DNA from: Leptospira sp. WS4.C2
GTDB lineage: Bacteria > Spirochaetota > Leptospiria > Leptospirales > Leptospiraceae
Direction of reading: 5' to 3'
DNA length: 64,000 bases
NCBI RefSeq assembly: GCF_040833985.1
Contig: NZ_CP162139.1
Location: 3,630,501-3,694,500, forward strand
Shown here: piece by piece, positions 45,516-55,579 of the stretch
Layout: the number at the start of each line of letters is the position of its first letter
Position numbering within the stretch: the stretch's first letter is position 1
Notes under the pieces: generated by a model
The model's database searches: none
Told to the model about the DNA's origin: nothing
What the model saw: only the letters and a program-made list of their open reading frames with translations
Translations under genes and position numbers: made by a program

Positions 45516-46328
45516 ATGAAAAATAAAATAATAACTTTCGTATTCTTTTCACTCGCTACATCACTTTATTCACAATCTTCGACTAGTGGTTTTGCGCATC
45601 CATTGCAAATAGAACCAATTGCCGTATATACTAAACTCAGAGCTAATGTTAGTTATTGGGATAAAGATTTCAATCAAGTCAAAGAAATTAATAAAAACAT
45701 TAACATTGAGGGAGAATACAAATTTACAGAATCCTTTTCTGTGACTTCCTCTATCGGACGAAATCAATACTCACAAACTGATTCCGCACAAGAGATTACT
45801 TGGGATCGCTGGAATGCGGGCCTTAAATATGGTAAGATTTTTGATTATGGAACCTCTCAATTTTTGATTGGTGGAGGATTACGACTCTATGATAAAAAAA
45901 GAAACGCTGAATTCAGAGAAAGAGAAAACCCAGATTATTATTTGATTCGTCCAAACTTTGGATTGGGATACAAATCAGGTATCTTTCAAATTATGTCTGA
46001 GTTTCGTTTCCAAACGGAGACCAACAAACATGGTCGCGAGTCCAGCTTAGAAGAATTCAAACGTTATTACCAAGTGGGCATTGCTCCTTCCTTTGCAATA
46101 GCAGACTCGGTCCGTATCTTTACAGAACTCGAATATAGAGAGCCACTTGATAAAGCGGCTGATAAAAACCTAAGATACTTTAATTTGTATCCTGGAGTCT
46201 CAATGAATACTGAGAGTTTAGGTACATTTAGTTTTTCAGTCCTGTTAGGTGTTTTACCGAAAGCTGATAACGCAATAGATCGTGGAATTCGTTTTTCCTA
46301 TTTTTACTTCTTCGATACTACGAATTAG
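45516..46328 (+). CDS. Putative outer-membrane beta-barrel protein
   Basis: 270 residues. A signal peptide (IITFVFFSLATSLYSQ) is followed by repeated amphipathic beta strands: NINIEGEYKFTESFSVTSSIGR, RWNAGLKYGKIFDYG, YYLIRPNFGLGYKSG, FKRYYQVGIAPSFAIAD, IRFSYFYFF. The end is aromatic, as in outer-membrane barrels. About 12 strands can be counted. No family is recognised. It starts 2 bp after the SGNH gene, so the two are in one operon. Confidence 0.7.
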   Translation: MKNKIITFVFFSLATSLYSQSSTSGFAHPLQIEPIAVYTKLRANVSYWDKDFNQVKEINKNINIEGEYKFTESFSVTSSIGRNQYSQTDSAQEITWDRWNAGLKYGKIFDYGTSQFLIGGGLRLYDKKRNAEFRERENPDYYLIRPNFGLGYKSGIFQIMSEFRFQTETNKHGRESSLEEFKRYYQVGIAPSFAIADSVRIFTELEYREPLDKAADKNLRYFNLYPGVSMNTESLGTFSFSVLLGVLPKADNAIDRGIRFSYFYFFDTTN

Positions 46329-46331
46329 TGT

Positions 46332-46649
46332 ATGAGAAACTTATTATTGTTACCGCTGGCATTTCTTTTTTTCCATTGTCTCAGTATACAAATTGGAAAT
46401 CCCTCGGTAACTTTATTTCAAAACAAAGGTCAAGAAGGTTGGTATTCTCCGGGAAAAGTTCCTTTAGCTACCGACAGTTTCGTTGAATCTTGTGCTACAA
46501 ATTATTTCGGTTTGGTCAGTTTAGGAAATGCAAGTCTAGAATACATCCCTCGCAACTCTCGACCTAAAGAAATCCATAGCCTAGACCATTATTATAAAAA
46601 CCAATATTTCTTTTTCCAAGAACTTTGTTTACGCATTACAGGACGATGA
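46332..46649 (+). CDS. TRL-like lipoprotein (copy 3, diverged)
   Basis: 105 residues. The lipobox is FLFFHC. The C-terminal half follows the TRL pattern: SCATNYFGLVSLGNASLEYIP...KEIHSLDHYYKNQYFFFQELCLRITG. The N-terminal Gly-rich segment present in copies 1, 2 and 4 has been replaced by GNPSVTLFQNKGQEGWYSP. It starts 3 bp after the barrel gene and its stop overlaps the coiled-coil gene (ATGA). Confidence 0.7.
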   Translation: MRNLLLLPLAFLFFHCLSIQIGNPSVTLFQNKGQEGWYSPGKVPLATDSFVESCATNYFGLVSLGNASLEYIPRNSRPKEIHSLDHYYKNQYFFFQELCLRITGR

Positions 46650-46891
46650 AACAGAATATTGACTCATTAAATGAATTTGCGAAAAAACTAAAGAGTGGAC
46701 TTATCTATGAAGAAATAGATTCCAAATTAAAGGAATTCCATTCCAAAAAAAATAGTATATCCAATAAATCATTGGATGCACTCACTGAAAAGATTCGAAA
46801 AAAAGAAGAACAAATCAAAAAACTCTATGACGACATCATCATTTTACAAAATAAACTTTCCCAGACTTTGGATAAGGAACTTAAAAAATAA
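46646..46891 (+). CDS. Small coiled-coil protein
   Basis: From the ATG at 46646, 81 residues. It is almost all charged helix: heptad-like DALTEKIRKKEEQIKKLYDDIIILQNKLSQTLD. No signal peptide, so cytosolic or a docking protein. It lies between two TRL genes, overlapping both, so is probably co-translated. No family is recognised. Confidence 0.6.
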   Translation: MKQNIDSLNEFAKKLKSGLIYEEIDSKLKEFHSKKNSISNKSLDALTEKIRKKEEQIKKLYDDIIILQNKLSQTLDKELKK

Positions 46892-47210
46892 AACCAACGA
46901 TTCTCTGATCCGAAAATTAGCTCTTATCTCTCTTTTACTAACTTCCAATTCCTGCGCAAGTTCCGGCTTTGGGACCCAAGGTCTACTTTACGAGGATCAA
47001 AGGATCAGTATGATGGAGACAGGCATCTCGGCGACAAAAGAAGGGATTGCCTGTGCCAAGTCCTACCTCGGTCTCTTAGCATTGGGAGATGCCTCTGTCG
47101 AAGTTTCCCAAAAAAATGGAAATATTAAAGAAATTACGTCTATTGAACTAGAAAGTTACAATTTCTTGGGGATTTATGCAAAACTCTGCACAGTTACCAA
47201 GGGAAATTAG
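46827..47210 (+). CDS. TRL-like lipoprotein (copy 4), start uncertain
   Basis: 127 residues from the nearest ATG (46827). The signal and lipobox are LIRKLALISLLLTSNSC, and the body GFGTQGLLYEDQRISM, ACAKSYLGLLALGDASVEVS, NFLGIYAKLCTVTKG follows copy 1 closely. From this ATG the signal region would be 43 residues, which is long; no ATG, GTG or TTG lies nearer. A CTG at 46905 would give a signal peptide of normal size but has no Shine-Dalgarno at the right distance. It overlaps the coiled-coil gene. Confidence 0.65.
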   Translation: MTTSSFYKINFPRLWIRNLKNKTNDSLIRKLALISLLLTSNSCASSGFGTQGLLYEDQRISMMETGISATKEGIACAKSYLGLLALGDASVEVSQKNGNIKEITSIELESYNFLGIYAKLCTVTKGN

Positions 47211-47231
47211 TCGAAACTAAATCTAGAACCT

Positions 47232-47654
47232 ATGCCCATCTGGAAGAAAATTCAATTTCTAGTTCTCGTTGTTTTTTCCTCCCTGAATTGTCTTCCGGAG
47301 CCAAAATCTTCGCTATTGGGAGTCCTTGTTTTACCTCTGGTAACTCAAACTTCCGCAAACTTTACGATTGAATCCACTGATCCAACAAATGGGGCTACCG
47401 GAGTTTCACTGACGCCAACCATTATCATTGTAATGACACAGGCCATAGAATCCACATCGCTAAATACAAATATCAGTTGTTCTCCGTCTTGTCCAAGTCT
47501 CAGTGGTGGTTCCTCCAACAGAACCATCACACTCACACCCTCCAGTGCGCTCACCACAGGGGTCACTTACACAATCACTCTTAACCAAAACATCCAATCA
47601 ATCTTTGGACTGACTCTTGGAACAAACACAAGTTTCAGTTTCACCACTTTATAA
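47232..47654 (+). CDS. Lipoprotein with SbsA-like Ig (Big_5) domain
   Basis: 140 residues. The lipobox is FSSLNC. One Ig-like domain follows: IESTDPTNGATGVSLTPTIIIVMTQAIESTSL...ITLTPSSALTTGVTYTITLNQNIQSIFGLTLGTNTSFSFTT, the Big_5 pattern (DP.NGATGV..., F...M, L....YT). Such domains occur as repeats in bacterial surface proteins; here there is only one. Probably surface-exposed. A hairpin follows the gene. Confidence 0.8.
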   Translation: MPIWKKIQFLVLVVFSSLNCLPEPKSSLLGVLVLPLVTQTSANFTIESTDPTNGATGVSLTPTIIIVMTQAIESTSLNTNISCSPSCPSLSGGSSNRTITLTPSSALTTGVTYTITLNQNIQSIFGLTLGTNTSFSFTTL

Positions 47655-47661
47655 ATAAAAA

Positions 47662-47681
47662 AGCCGACGTCTCCGCCGGCT
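47662..47681 (+). terminator. Terminator after the TRL/lipoprotein cluster
   Basis: AGCCGACG and CGCCGGCT form an 8-bp stem with one mismatch and a TCTC loop, followed by CTTCTTGTTT, 7 bp beyond the Ig lipoprotein stop. It probably ends the symporter-lipoprotein unit. Confidence 0.65.
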
Positions 47682-47734
47682 CTTCTTGTTTCCCTCTAAG
47701 GAATACTAAAAAAATTCTATCAGTCATTTGTCTT

Positions 47735-47762
47735 AAGGAAACTTCTTAGTGGAAGTCTCCTT
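47735..47762 (-). terminator. Hairpin after hppA
   Basis: AAGGAAACTTC and GAAGTCTCCTT form an 11-bp stem with one mismatch and a 6-nt loop. It lies 30 bp past the hppA stop on the minus strand. The T-tract is weak and delayed (TTTTTTT about 18 nt later). Confidence 0.5.
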
Positions 47763-47791
47763 AATCTTAAATAAAATTCGCTTCAAATAAT

Positions 47792-49939
47792 CTATTTAAA
47801 GAAATTTAAAACGATTCCGCCTTTTGTTACAAAAAACTCAGCAAACACGAGTGAGGTGATCGCCATCAGTTTAATCAAAATGTTGATCGCAGGTCCAGAA
47901 GTATCTTTGAAAGGATCGCCGACAGTATCACCCACAACCGCCGCTTTGTGTTTTTCGGAACCTTTTCCACCCGCTGTTTTTTCGATGTATTTTTTCGCGT
48001 TGTCCCAAGCTCCACCAGAGTTGGCAGAAGAGATCGCAAGTACAACACCAGAAACAAGAGCACCAGCAAGGAGACCGGCAAGAGACTTCACACCAAACAA
48101 ATAACCCACAACGATTGGGCTCAAAAGAACCAAAAGTCCAGGAGGAATCATTTCACGAAGAGCTGCCGAAGTAGAAATATCTACACATTTTGCATACTCT
48201 GGTTTTGCCGTTCCTTCCATAAGACCAGGGATTTCTTTGAATTGGCGACGAACTTCTTTTACCATATCAAGAGCTGCTTTTCCTACAGACTTCATAGTCA
48301 TCGCAGAAAAGATAAATGGCAACATAGCACCAAAAAGAAGACCACCAAAAACCAAAGGATCTAAAAGTTCGATAGAAGTCAGGTCAACTGCCCCTTCTCC
48401 CATTTCCTTAGAAGCATTTTGTGTTCTTGTGATAAAGGCAGCAAAAAGTGCAAGCGAGGTTAAGGCCGCAGATCCAATCGCAAAACCTTTTCCTACTGCC
48501 GCAGTTGTGTTACCTGCTGCATCAAGGGTGTCAGTTCTATCACGAACGTCTTTTCCGAGTTCAGCCATTTCCGCAATCCCACCGGCGTTGTCGGAAACAG
48601 GACCATATGCATCGATCGTAAGACCAATGGCAATGGTCGAGATCATCCCAATGGCCGCGATCGCGATTCCATACATACCCGCAAGGATATTGGAAACAAC
48701 AATCACAATCACAAGTAAAATGACCGGAACCACAGTGGATTTGTATCCAAGTGCAAGTCCGTAAATGATATTTGTAGCAGCACCTGTTTCACAAGCATCT
48801 GCCACTTCACGCACTGGTTTGTAAGAATGAGATGTATAAATCTCAGTAATCCAACCAATGAACATACCAGCAAACAAACCTAATGCGACTGATGTATAAA
48901 CATTCCATTTTGTGATGGTTTTATCTCCAATTTGAAAACTATCAATCATAAAGATGTCAGTTACAAAGTAAAGAGCTGCAGCTACGATAAAAGTGGAAAT
49001 CCAAAGTTGGAATTTTAAAACTCTTTCAACGTTTCCATTTTCTTTCACACGAGCAAAGAAGGTCGTGATAAGAGATGCAGGGATTCCAATCGCAGAAATC
49101 AATAGTGGATAAAGTAGAGCAGAGTTATTGTCAGCAAGTGCTGATGCTGTTGCACCAATCACAAGAGCCGCGCAAGTAGCCTCAGCCGCAGAACCAAAAA
49201 GGTCGGCACCCATACCAGCAATGTCCCCTACGTTGTCTCCCACGTTATCAGCAATGGTTGCTGGGTTACGAGGGTCATCTTCTGGAATTCCTTTTTCTAC
49301 CTTACCTACAAGGTCAGCACCCACGTCTGCGGCCTTAGTATAAATACCGCCACCCACACGACCAAAAAGGGCCACAGAAGATCCACCGAGACCAAAACCA
49401 GCAAGTGATTCCATAAGGATATGTTTGGCAACACCGACGTTTGCCCCTGTGAATAGAAGGAAAAGTCCAATCATTCCAAGGACTGCCAAACCGATCAGTC
49501 CAAAACCCATTACGGCTCCAGAATCATAAGCCACTCGGAATGCTTTGGAAAGGGACGTCTTTGCCGCTTGGGCCGTACGTACGTTTCCTGCTGTCGCAAT
49601 CTTCATTCCAATAAAACCCGAAAGGCAAGAAATGAGGGCACCCGAAACAAAAGCAACGGCTGTATAAATCCCTTCATTGAACTCAGTCTTTGGATTGTCC
49701 AAAAGTAAATAGATGAGAACAGTCATGAAACTGATAAATAGCAAAATGACTCGGTATTCTCGAAGCAGGAAGGCCATAGCCCCTTCTGCGATCGCCGCGG
49801 AGATTTCTTTTAGTTTGGCGGTTTCTTTTGCGTCGCTACCGTCTCCGCCGACTTGGATGCGAACCACCCTAGCTGCGTAGAAAATCGCCGTGGCAATGGA
49901 AACAAGCGCCATGACGATGATGATTAACTCTACATTCAT
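47792..49939 (-). CDS. hppA: Membrane-bound ion-pumping pyrophosphatase
   Basis: 715 residues, about 16 membrane helices. It hydrolyses pyrophosphate and pumps H+ or Na+ across the inner membrane. The substrate loop motif [36 protein letters not shown] is complete, with the Asp cluster that binds Mg-PPi. [24 protein letters not shown] has Ala and Gly at the positions where K+-independent enzymes have Lys and Thr, so a K+-dependent type is indicated. Proton and sodium pumping cannot be separated by eye. GAGG precedes the ATG. Confidence 0.95.
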   Translation of the reverse strand: MNVELIIIVMALVSIATAIFYAARVVRIQVGGDGSDAKETAKLKEISAAIAEGAMAFLLREYRVILLFISFMTVLIYLLLDNPKTEFNEGIYTAVAFVSGALISCLSGFIGMKIATAGNVRTAQAAKTSLSKAFRVAYDSGAVMGFGLIGLAVLGMIGLFLLFTGANVGVAKHILMESLAGFGLGGSSVALFGRVGGGIYTKAADVGADLVGKVEKGIPEDDPRNPATIADNVGDNVGDIAGMGADLFGSAAEATCAALVIGATASALADNNSALLYPLLISAIGIPASLITTFFARVKENGNVERVLKFQLWISTFIVAAALYFVTDIFMIDSFQIGDKTITKWNVYTSVALGLFAGMFIGWITEIYTSHSYKPVREVADACETGAATNIIYGLALGYKSTVVPVILLVIVIVVSNILAGMYGIAIAAIGMISTIAIGLTIDAYGPVSDNAGGIAEMAELGKDVRDRTDTLDAAGNTTAAVGKGFAIGSAALTSLALFAAFITRTQNASKEMGEGAVDLTSIELLDPLVFGGLLFGAMLPFIFSAMTMKSVGKAALDMVKEVRRQFKEIPGLMEGTAKPEYAKCVDISTSAALREMIPPGLLVLLSPIVVGYLFGVKSLAGLLAGALVSGVVLAISSANSGGAWDNAKKYIEKTAGGKGSEKHKAAVVGDTVGDPFKDTSGPAINILIKLMAITSLVFAEFFVTKGGIVLNFFK

Positions 49940-50009
49940 GAGATCCTCTTTGAGATTGTTTATTTGAATTTCTAAGATTATTTAGAAGATGACCGATGAG
50001 AATCCATAG

Positions 50010-51179
50010 ATGATACTTCGGTCTAGGAGAATATGGCAATTTGGTGTTCTGGTAACAAGTCTATTTCTCGTTTCCAAGCCAAATTTAGCGCAAACAGGGG
50101 TTCTGAACCCCGTTAAGTCCTTGTACGGCTATGAAGATCTATTACGTATGGCTGAGGACAAAATTATCCAAGAAACGCCCGCCAAAGCCTTTGATTTTCT
50201 CATCAAAGCCAAAGAAATAAATCCTGATCCAGACTTTCGATATTACAATCTATCAGCAAGAGCTCATATGAAGCTCGGACAAATCTTCGAAGGAATCCAT
50301 GCTTACGAAGAATCCGTCAAAAAGAAAAACGACCAACTTGATTTGGTTTTATACATTGCTGATTTTTATGAAAAGGAAAGGAAAGCAAAAGAGGCTTTGT
50401 TCTATACAAAATTGTACTTAGAACAAAAACCTAATGCCAAATACAGATTGTACACAGCTGGTATTCTTGCACGCCAACTAGGACTCGAATCAGAATACGA
50501 AACCTATTTCCAAAAATTAGAATCAGACAAAACCTTTGTTTCTGAAAAAGAAGCACTCCAAACAAGCCTTCAAAAGAATATCAAAAACAAAAAATGGAAA
50601 GAAGCAGATGATTTGAGTTTACGGTATTTAGTTTATTTTCCCAGGGAAGAAGGGATGTATGAAACTTTGATTCTTGCAAGACGCGGTAGACAATCCGACC
50701 TTTTAGAACAAGCTTACCAATGGACAACGACAGTTTTTTTGAATGAAACTCGATACTTCACACGTTACGGAGTGTATCTCCAAGAAAAACAAAGATACCT
50801 TGAATCCCTTTCTTTGTTCCGCCGTGGATTTTATAATTTATTAAAATTTTATCCCGAATCCGATGCAGGTGAAATCCTATTTCTCATTCGTCAAAGTTAT
50901 GCGAATCTCGGAAAAGATAGAGATACACTTGCGATTGATTCACTTGTTAAGGATTTCAAAAACCAAAACCAACTTACCGGAGTCGAATTAGAAAACCACC
51001 AATTTACTTACCGAAAAAACAGGGAGTATTTACTCTTTTGTATCCATTGGTTTTCGAAACGAAATATAACTAAGGCAAATGAATTTCGACAAAAGTTAAA
51101 AGACCGAGATGTAGAATTCGAAGAATCGGAATTCCTTCGAGTAATAGGCCCTTTTGCCTCACTCCCGCAGGATCTTTGA
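50010..51179 (+). CDS. Exported TPR-repeat protein
   Basis: 389 residues. A signal peptide (VLVTSLFLVSKPNLAQ) is followed by about eight helical TPR-like repeats (ETPAKAFDFLIKAKEINPDPDFRYYNLSARAHMKLGQIFEGIHAYEES). No catalytic motif. Divergent from hppA, convergent with acs. Family not assigned; a periplasmic adaptor is likely. Confidence 0.75.
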   Translation: MILRSRRIWQFGVLVTSLFLVSKPNLAQTGVLNPVKSLYGYEDLLRMAEDKIIQETPAKAFDFLIKAKEINPDPDFRYYNLSARAHMKLGQIFEGIHAYEESVKKKNDQLDLVLYIADFYEKERKAKEALFYTKLYLEQKPNAKYRLYTAGILARQLGLESEYETYFQKLESDKTFVSEKEALQTSLQKNIKNKKWKEADDLSLRYLVYFPREEGMYETLILARRGRQSDLLEQAYQWTTTVFLNETRYFTRYGVYLQEKQRYLESLSLFRRGFYNLLKFYPESDAGEILFLIRQSYANLGKDRDTLAIDSLVKDFKNQNQLTGVELENHQFTYRKNREYLLFCIHWFSKRNITKANEFRQKLKDRDVEFEESEFLRVIGPFASLPQDL

Positions 51180-51288
51180 AAATAAATAACTGTAAGTCCA
51201 AAAGCAGATGTTATGTTTTCGAAATCCTATCCTTCTTCCTTTTAGTTTCAACTGCAGGAAGAAGGTTTAATTCGCCAAAAAAAATGTA

Positions 51289-53253
51289 TCAACTATGGAA
51301 TTTCTTTTTATCGTCAATTAACGATTGTACAACGGAAGGATCGGCAAGAGTGCTGATATCTCCCAGTGTATCAAATTCGTTATTGGCGATCTTTCTTAAA
51401 ATTCGGCGCATGATTTTTCCTGAGCGCGTTTTTGGTAAACCTGGTGCCCAGTGAATCACTTCTGGCCTTGCAATTTTACCTATCATCTTTTCTACCATCG
51501 CAATCAGTTCTTTTTTTAAGGCATCGTTGGTGATGACTCCTTGCTTTACAGTCACATAGGCATAGATTCCTTGGCCCTTGATATCGTGCGGAAATCCCAC
51601 AACGGCCGCCTCAGCAACAGATTTATGTTCTACAAGCGCACTTTCTACTTCGGCAGATCCAATGCGGTGACCAGAAACATTGAGTACATCGTCGACTCTT
51701 CCTGTTATGCGAAAATATCCATCTTTATCTTTGTTGGCCCCATCACCAGTAAAGTAGTAACCTTTAAACTGCGAAAAGTAGGTATCAAAGAATCGTTTGG
51801 AATCTCCATACACTCCACGCATCATCGAAGGCCAAGGTTTAGCGATGCATAAGTTTCCAGAAATCTCGCCTTTTCCTTTGATTTCTACACCTTCATTGTC
51901 TACAAGAACCGGTTCGATTCCATAAAACGGCCAACTCGCCGAACCTGGCTTTTGAGGGATGGCACCGGGAACTCCAGAAATCATAATGGATCCAGTTTCT
52001 GTTTGCCACCAAGTATCCACAATCGGGCATTTTGATTTTCCAATATTGGCAAAATACCATTCCCAAGCTTCTGGATTGATCGGTTCCCCAACAGATCCAA
52101 GAAGTCGTAAAGACGCTAACGACCTTTTTTTAATATGTTCAATGCCTTCTCGCATGAGAGCACGTATGGCCGTTGGTGCTGTATAAAATACAGTAACTTT
52201 GTATTTATCGATTACATCCCAAAACCGTCCGGAATCTGGGTAACTTGGAACTCCTTCAAACATAAGAGAAGTGGCTCCATTGGATAAAGGACCATAGAGA
52301 ATATAACTGTGCCCTGTTATCCAACCAATGTCTGCCGTACACCAGTACGTATCTGTTTCTTTGTAATCAAAAATAGTGGCAAATGTAAGGTTGGCACCGA
52401 GCAGATACCCTGCGGTTGTATGAAGTACTCCTTTTGGTTTTCCAGTAGAACCAGAAGTGTAGAGAATAAAAAGCGGATCTTCCGAATCCATTGCTACAGG
52501 AGGGCAGTCTTTTTTGATATCGGCTTCTTTCATTAGGTAGTGGTACCAGTGGTCTCTACCTTCTTTCCAGTTTAGGTTTCCTTCATCTCCTGTTCGCTTA
52601 ACGACAATTACATCTTTTACCTTAAATTTAGTTTCTTCCAAGGCAGCATCGACATTCTTTTTTAATTCGATGGGTTTTCCACCTCGGTAACCACCGTCCG
52701 CTGTAATCACAAGTGTTGGTTTACAATCTTCAATACGACCAAGAAGTGCTTCTGGAGAAAACCCTCCAAAAACAACAGAATGGACAGCACCAATCCGAGT
52801 GCATGCCAGAGTGGCAATCGCAAGTTCCGGAATCATAGGAAGATAAATGAGAACTCGGTCTCCCTTTTTTACATGGAACTTTTTTAAGACATTCGAAAAA
52901 TGATTCACCTCGCGGTGGAGGTCATGATAGGTTAAAACTTTGGATTCATCGGGGTTGTCTCCTTCCCAAATGAGTGCCGCTTTGTTTTTTAGAGGAGAAT
53001 CTAAATGTCTGTCCAAACAATTATAAGAAACATTGAGTTTGCCACCGACAAACCATTCCACTTTTGCTTTCGCAAAATCATGTTTCAGAACTTTAGTCCA
53101 TTTTTTAAACCAAGTTAGGCGTTTTGCTTGCTCAGCCCAAAATTTTTCCGGTTTTTCGATGGATTCTTTGTATTTGGTTTTGTATTCTTTTAAACTAACG
53201 TTCGCAAGTTTGGCGAAGTCTTTGGACGGTGCCACGATTCTTTCTTTCGGCAT
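51289..53253 (-). CDS. acs: Acetyl-CoA synthetase (AMP-forming)
   Basis: 654 residues, standard length. It activates acetate to acetyl-CoA via acetyl-AMP. The core motif [16 protein letters not shown] is the P-loop-like ATP site; further ones are [42 protein letters not shown] (hinge), and [12 protein letters not shown], whose Lys is the site of regulatory acetylation. No acetate kinase or protein acetyltransferase lies beside it. It is the only gene of this transcript and has 109 bp of sequence between it and the preceding TPR gene. Confidence 0.97.
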   Translation of the reverse strand: MPKERIVAPSKDFAKLANVSLKEYKTKYKESIEKPEKFWAEQAKRLTWFKKWTKVLKHDFAKAKVEWFVGGKLNVSYNCLDRHLDSPLKNKAALIWEGDNPDESKVLTYHDLHREVNHFSNVLKKFHVKKGDRVLIYLPMIPELAIATLACTRIGAVHSVVFGGFSPEALLGRIEDCKPTLVITADGGYRGGKPIELKKNVDAALEETKFKVKDVIVVKRTGDEGNLNWKEGRDHWYHYLMKEADIKKDCPPVAMDSEDPLFILYTSGSTGKPKGVLHTTAGYLLGANLTFATIFDYKETDTYWCTADIGWITGHSYILYGPLSNGATSLMFEGVPSYPDSGRFWDVIDKYKVTVFYTAPTAIRALMREGIEHIKKRSLASLRLLGSVGEPINPEAWEWYFANIGKSKCPIVDTWWQTETGSIMISGVPGAIPQKPGSASWPFYGIEPVLVDNEGVEIKGKGEISGNLCIAKPWPSMMRGVYGDSKRFFDTYFSQFKGYYFTGDGANKDKDGYFRITGRVDDVLNVSGHRIGSAEVESALVEHKSVAEAAVVGFPHDIKGQGIYAYVTVKQGVITNDALKKELIAMVEKMIGKIARPEVIHWAPGLPKTRSGKIMRRILRKIANNEFDTLGDISTLADPSVVQSLIDDKKKFHS

Positions 53254-53336
53254 AGATTCCCTCTAGAGAAAGAATGCTGAACTTTTTTTTTAAAAAGTCC
53301 AGCATGAATCTTAAAAATAGAATTTAAAAAATGAAC

Positions 53337-53888
53337 TTAGTGGGAACCGGTTCGGATCAAATCCAAAAACTCACTTCGGGTGGTGGGATCTGATTTAAAT
53401 AGACCGAGTAGGCTAGAAGTAAATAACTCCGAATTTTGTTTTTCTACTCCACGCATCATCATACATAAATGTTTTGCTTTGATGACTACACCCACACCAA
53501 GTGGATCCAAAGTTTCTTGGATGGCTTGTGCAATTTGGTCAGTTAGGCGTTCCTGGACTTGCAAACGACGAGCAAAAACATCCACAATTCTTGGAATTTT
53601 ACTAATTCCGATGATCTTTTTATTGGGAATATAAGCTACATGAGCCCTTCCATAAAAAGGGAGCAAATGGTGTTCGCAGAGAGAATACATTTCGATATCT
53701 CTTACGAGAACCATACCTGTGGTATTTTCTTCGAAGATAGCTCCGTTCACAATTTGGTTCAAATCAGCTTTATACCCGCTCGTTAAAAAGTCATAAGCCT
53801 TTTTCACTCGACTGGGAGTTTTCATGAGACCTTCTCTTGTAGGATCTTCACCAATTTGTTTGAGGATTTCTTCGATTAAGTTTTCCAT
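53337..53888 (-). CDS. folE: GTP cyclohydrolase I
   Basis: From the ATG at 53888 (AAAAGGA upstream), 183 residues. It converts GTP to dihydroneopterin triphosphate, for folate and for the 7-deazaguanine pathway. Zinc ligands are in [12 protein letters not shown] (Cys, His) and HLCMMMRG (Cys). [19 protein letters not shown] opens the protein. A longer frame to 53933 exists but adds an atypical N-terminus. It begins a pathway also served by queE in this window. Confidence 0.94.
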   Translation of the reverse strand: MENLIEEILKQIGEDPTREGLMKTPSRVKKAYDFLTSGYKADLNQIVNGAIFEENTTGMVLVRDIEMYSLCEHHLLPFYGRAHVAYIPNKKIIGISKIPRIVDVFARRLQVQERLTDQIAQAIQETLDPLGVGVVIKAKHLCMMMRGVEKQNSELFTSSLLGLFKSDPTTRSEFLDLIRTGSH

Positions 53889-54040
53889 CCGATTCCTTTT
53901 TACAGATATGTTCCTTGTGAGGCTGCCTTCCAAAATATGAATGCAGAATATTCACTACCAATTTGACTAGACTCTATCAGAAAGGAAAAGGCACATTTCC
54001 TTTTTTTTAAATTAATTCTAAAGGACATAATCTAGATTCA

Positions 54041-55138
54041 ATGCGGCTTAAAATAGGTTACGATGCAAGGATGATCGAAAATTCGGGGATCGGGATTCGT
54101 ATCCAACATATTTTAAAATTTTGGCCCATCTCTTCTCAGAAGGCTGATTTATTTATTTTTGGTGATCCATTTGTTTTAAAAAAATACGACCTACCCAAAG
54201 AAGCAAAAATCATCGAATACAAAGCCAATATCTATTCACCGAAAGAATTTTTAGGCCATCCAGAAATGGCGAAAATGAATATTTTGGATATTCCTCATTT
54301 TAATATTCCCTTTCCTTACATTCGCAAGTGCATTGTTACTATCCATGATCTTATTCCTTATCATTTCAAAGCTGCGCATAGTTCCCTCATCAAACGTATC
54401 TATATGCACTTTGTCTTTCGATGGATCAAGTGGTTTGCATTAAAGATCGTTACTGTTTCCAATTACACCAAACAAGACTTAGTGCAATCCTTTGGTTATC
54501 CAGAAAAAAAGATTTCGGTGGTTTATAATGGAATTGATAGAAAGATTTTCTTGAAAAATACAATAGAGAGACTAAGTGATTTTTTAAAAAAACAATCTCT
54601 TCCAAAATCTTATCTTTTTACAGTGGGAATTGGCAAAGCTCACAAAAACTTTCCTTTTTTATTAGAAACCATAGAAGAATTATGGAAAGATAAAAAATTG
54701 AAGCTTCCCCTTGTGATTGGAGGGATCAGTAAAGAGATTCCAATAGAACTAAGATTATTTAAAGACAAATACCCAAATTTAATATTTTTTCTTCCCCATC
54801 TGCCCTATGAAGACCTACCCCTTGCTTACCAAGGTGCAAAACTTTTCATTTACCCATCCTTATATGAAGGATTTGGATTTCCCGTATTGGAATCACAAAG
54901 TGTAGGTACTGTCGTACTTTCTTCTAATGCCAGTGTTCTTCCTGAAATTTTAGAAACGTCTGCGGAATATTTTGATCCGCACGTTAAGGAAAGTTTGAAA
55001 TCGAAAATTCTTATTTTACTATCGAATGATAAATTACAAAAAGAATACCAAAAGAGAGGCCTAACCAATGCAAACCGTTTCCTTTGGCACAATGCGATCC
55101 AATCATTCGCTGACGTTTACAAACAGCTTTCTATTTAG
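54041..55138 (+). CDS. GT4-family glycosyltransferase
   Basis: 365 residues. GT-B fold: the N-terminal acceptor domain starts KIGYDARMIENSGIGIRI; the donor domain has SVVYNGIDRKIF, YLFTVGIGKAHKNFPFLLE and the E-x7-E-type motif SLYEGFGFPVLESQSVGTVV with its nucleotide-sugar contacts. Sugar and acceptor are unknown; the probable target is surface polysaccharide. It stands apart from other polysaccharide genes. Confidence 0.9.
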   Translation: MRLKIGYDARMIENSGIGIRIQHILKFWPISSQKADLFIFGDPFVLKKYDLPKEAKIIEYKANIYSPKEFLGHPEMAKMNILDIPHFNIPFPYIRKCIVTIHDLIPYHFKAAHSSLIKRIYMHFVFRWIKWFALKIVTVSNYTKQDLVQSFGYPEKKISVVYNGIDRKIFLKNTIERLSDFLKKQSLPKSYLFTVGIGKAHKNFPFLLETIEELWKDKKLKLPLVIGGISKEIPIELRLFKDKYPNLIFFLPHLPYEDLPLAYQGAKLFIYPSLYEGFGFPVLESQSVGTVVLSSNASVLPEILETSAEYFDPHVKESLKSKILILLSNDKLQKEYQKRGLTNANRFLWHNAIQSFADVYKQLSI

Positions 55139-55189
55139 ATCCGCAGGTATGTAGATTAGTTGGGACTGTGACATTCAGGAGAGTTACCT

Positions 55190-55360
55190 ATGATTATGTC
55201 TCTATCGCTCGGAATTAAAGAATTTAACGAACTTACAAAGGGAATTTCAGGAATTAACGCAAAGGGCAGCTTCTCATTACCAAAAGAAAACATACAGGTT
55301 CCAATTCTAGACCATAAAAATCCCAATTCTTCGGTTCAAAAATACTTGTCAGTTTTTTAG
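55190..55360 (+). CDS. Small protein of unknown function (56 residues)
   Basis: ATG at 55190, stop TAG at 55358. AGGAG lies 8 nt before the start, one of the best Shine-Dalgarno sites in the window. The protein is basic and Ser/Gly/Asn-rich (MIMSLSLGIKEFNEL...), without signal peptide or known motif. It is 12 bp upstream of the BFD-type ferredoxin gene and probably leads that transcript. Confidence 0.55.
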   Translation: MIMSLSLGIKEFNELTKGISGINAKGSFSLPKENIQVPILDHKNPNSSVQKYLSVF

Positions 55361-55372
55361 CTTCCTAAGAGA

Positions 55373-55579
55373 ATGATTCTCAAAACCATGAACAAGTGTC
55401 ACTGTGCAGAAGTTTTCTTTGAATCTATCTTAAATGTTGTCAAAGAATCCCATCGCCCTATACTAGAAGTTGCCCGCGAGATGGGAGCGGCTGATACTTG
55501 TACGGCTTGTGTTCCGGATATGTTAGCCTTCATCGAGCAGAAAATGGAAGGTCAACTTGCAGGAAATACAAATTATTGA
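55373..55579 (+). CDS. BFD-type [2Fe-2S] protein
   Basis: 68 residues. The cysteines fit the bacterioferritin-associated ferredoxin pattern: Cys9-x-Cys11 and Cys43-x2-Cys46 (CHC ... CTAC). In the family the cluster serves electron delivery or iron release from bacterioferritin. There is no bacterioferritin gene nearby. It overlaps the WbuC-like gene by 23 bp and follows the 56-residue ORF by 12 bp. Confidence 0.75.
   Translation: MILKTMNKCHCAEVFFESILNVVKESHRPILEVAREMGAADTCTACVPDMLAFIEQKMEGQLAGNTNY

Noticed and set aside
48237..48764. 175-residue plus-strand frame opposite hppA
   Set aside because: Conserved codons of hppA on the other strand explain the long open frame.
51176..51454. 92-residue plus-strand frame after the TPR gene
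   Set aside because: Begins on the TPR stop and runs antisense into acs; no domain, no good ribosome site.
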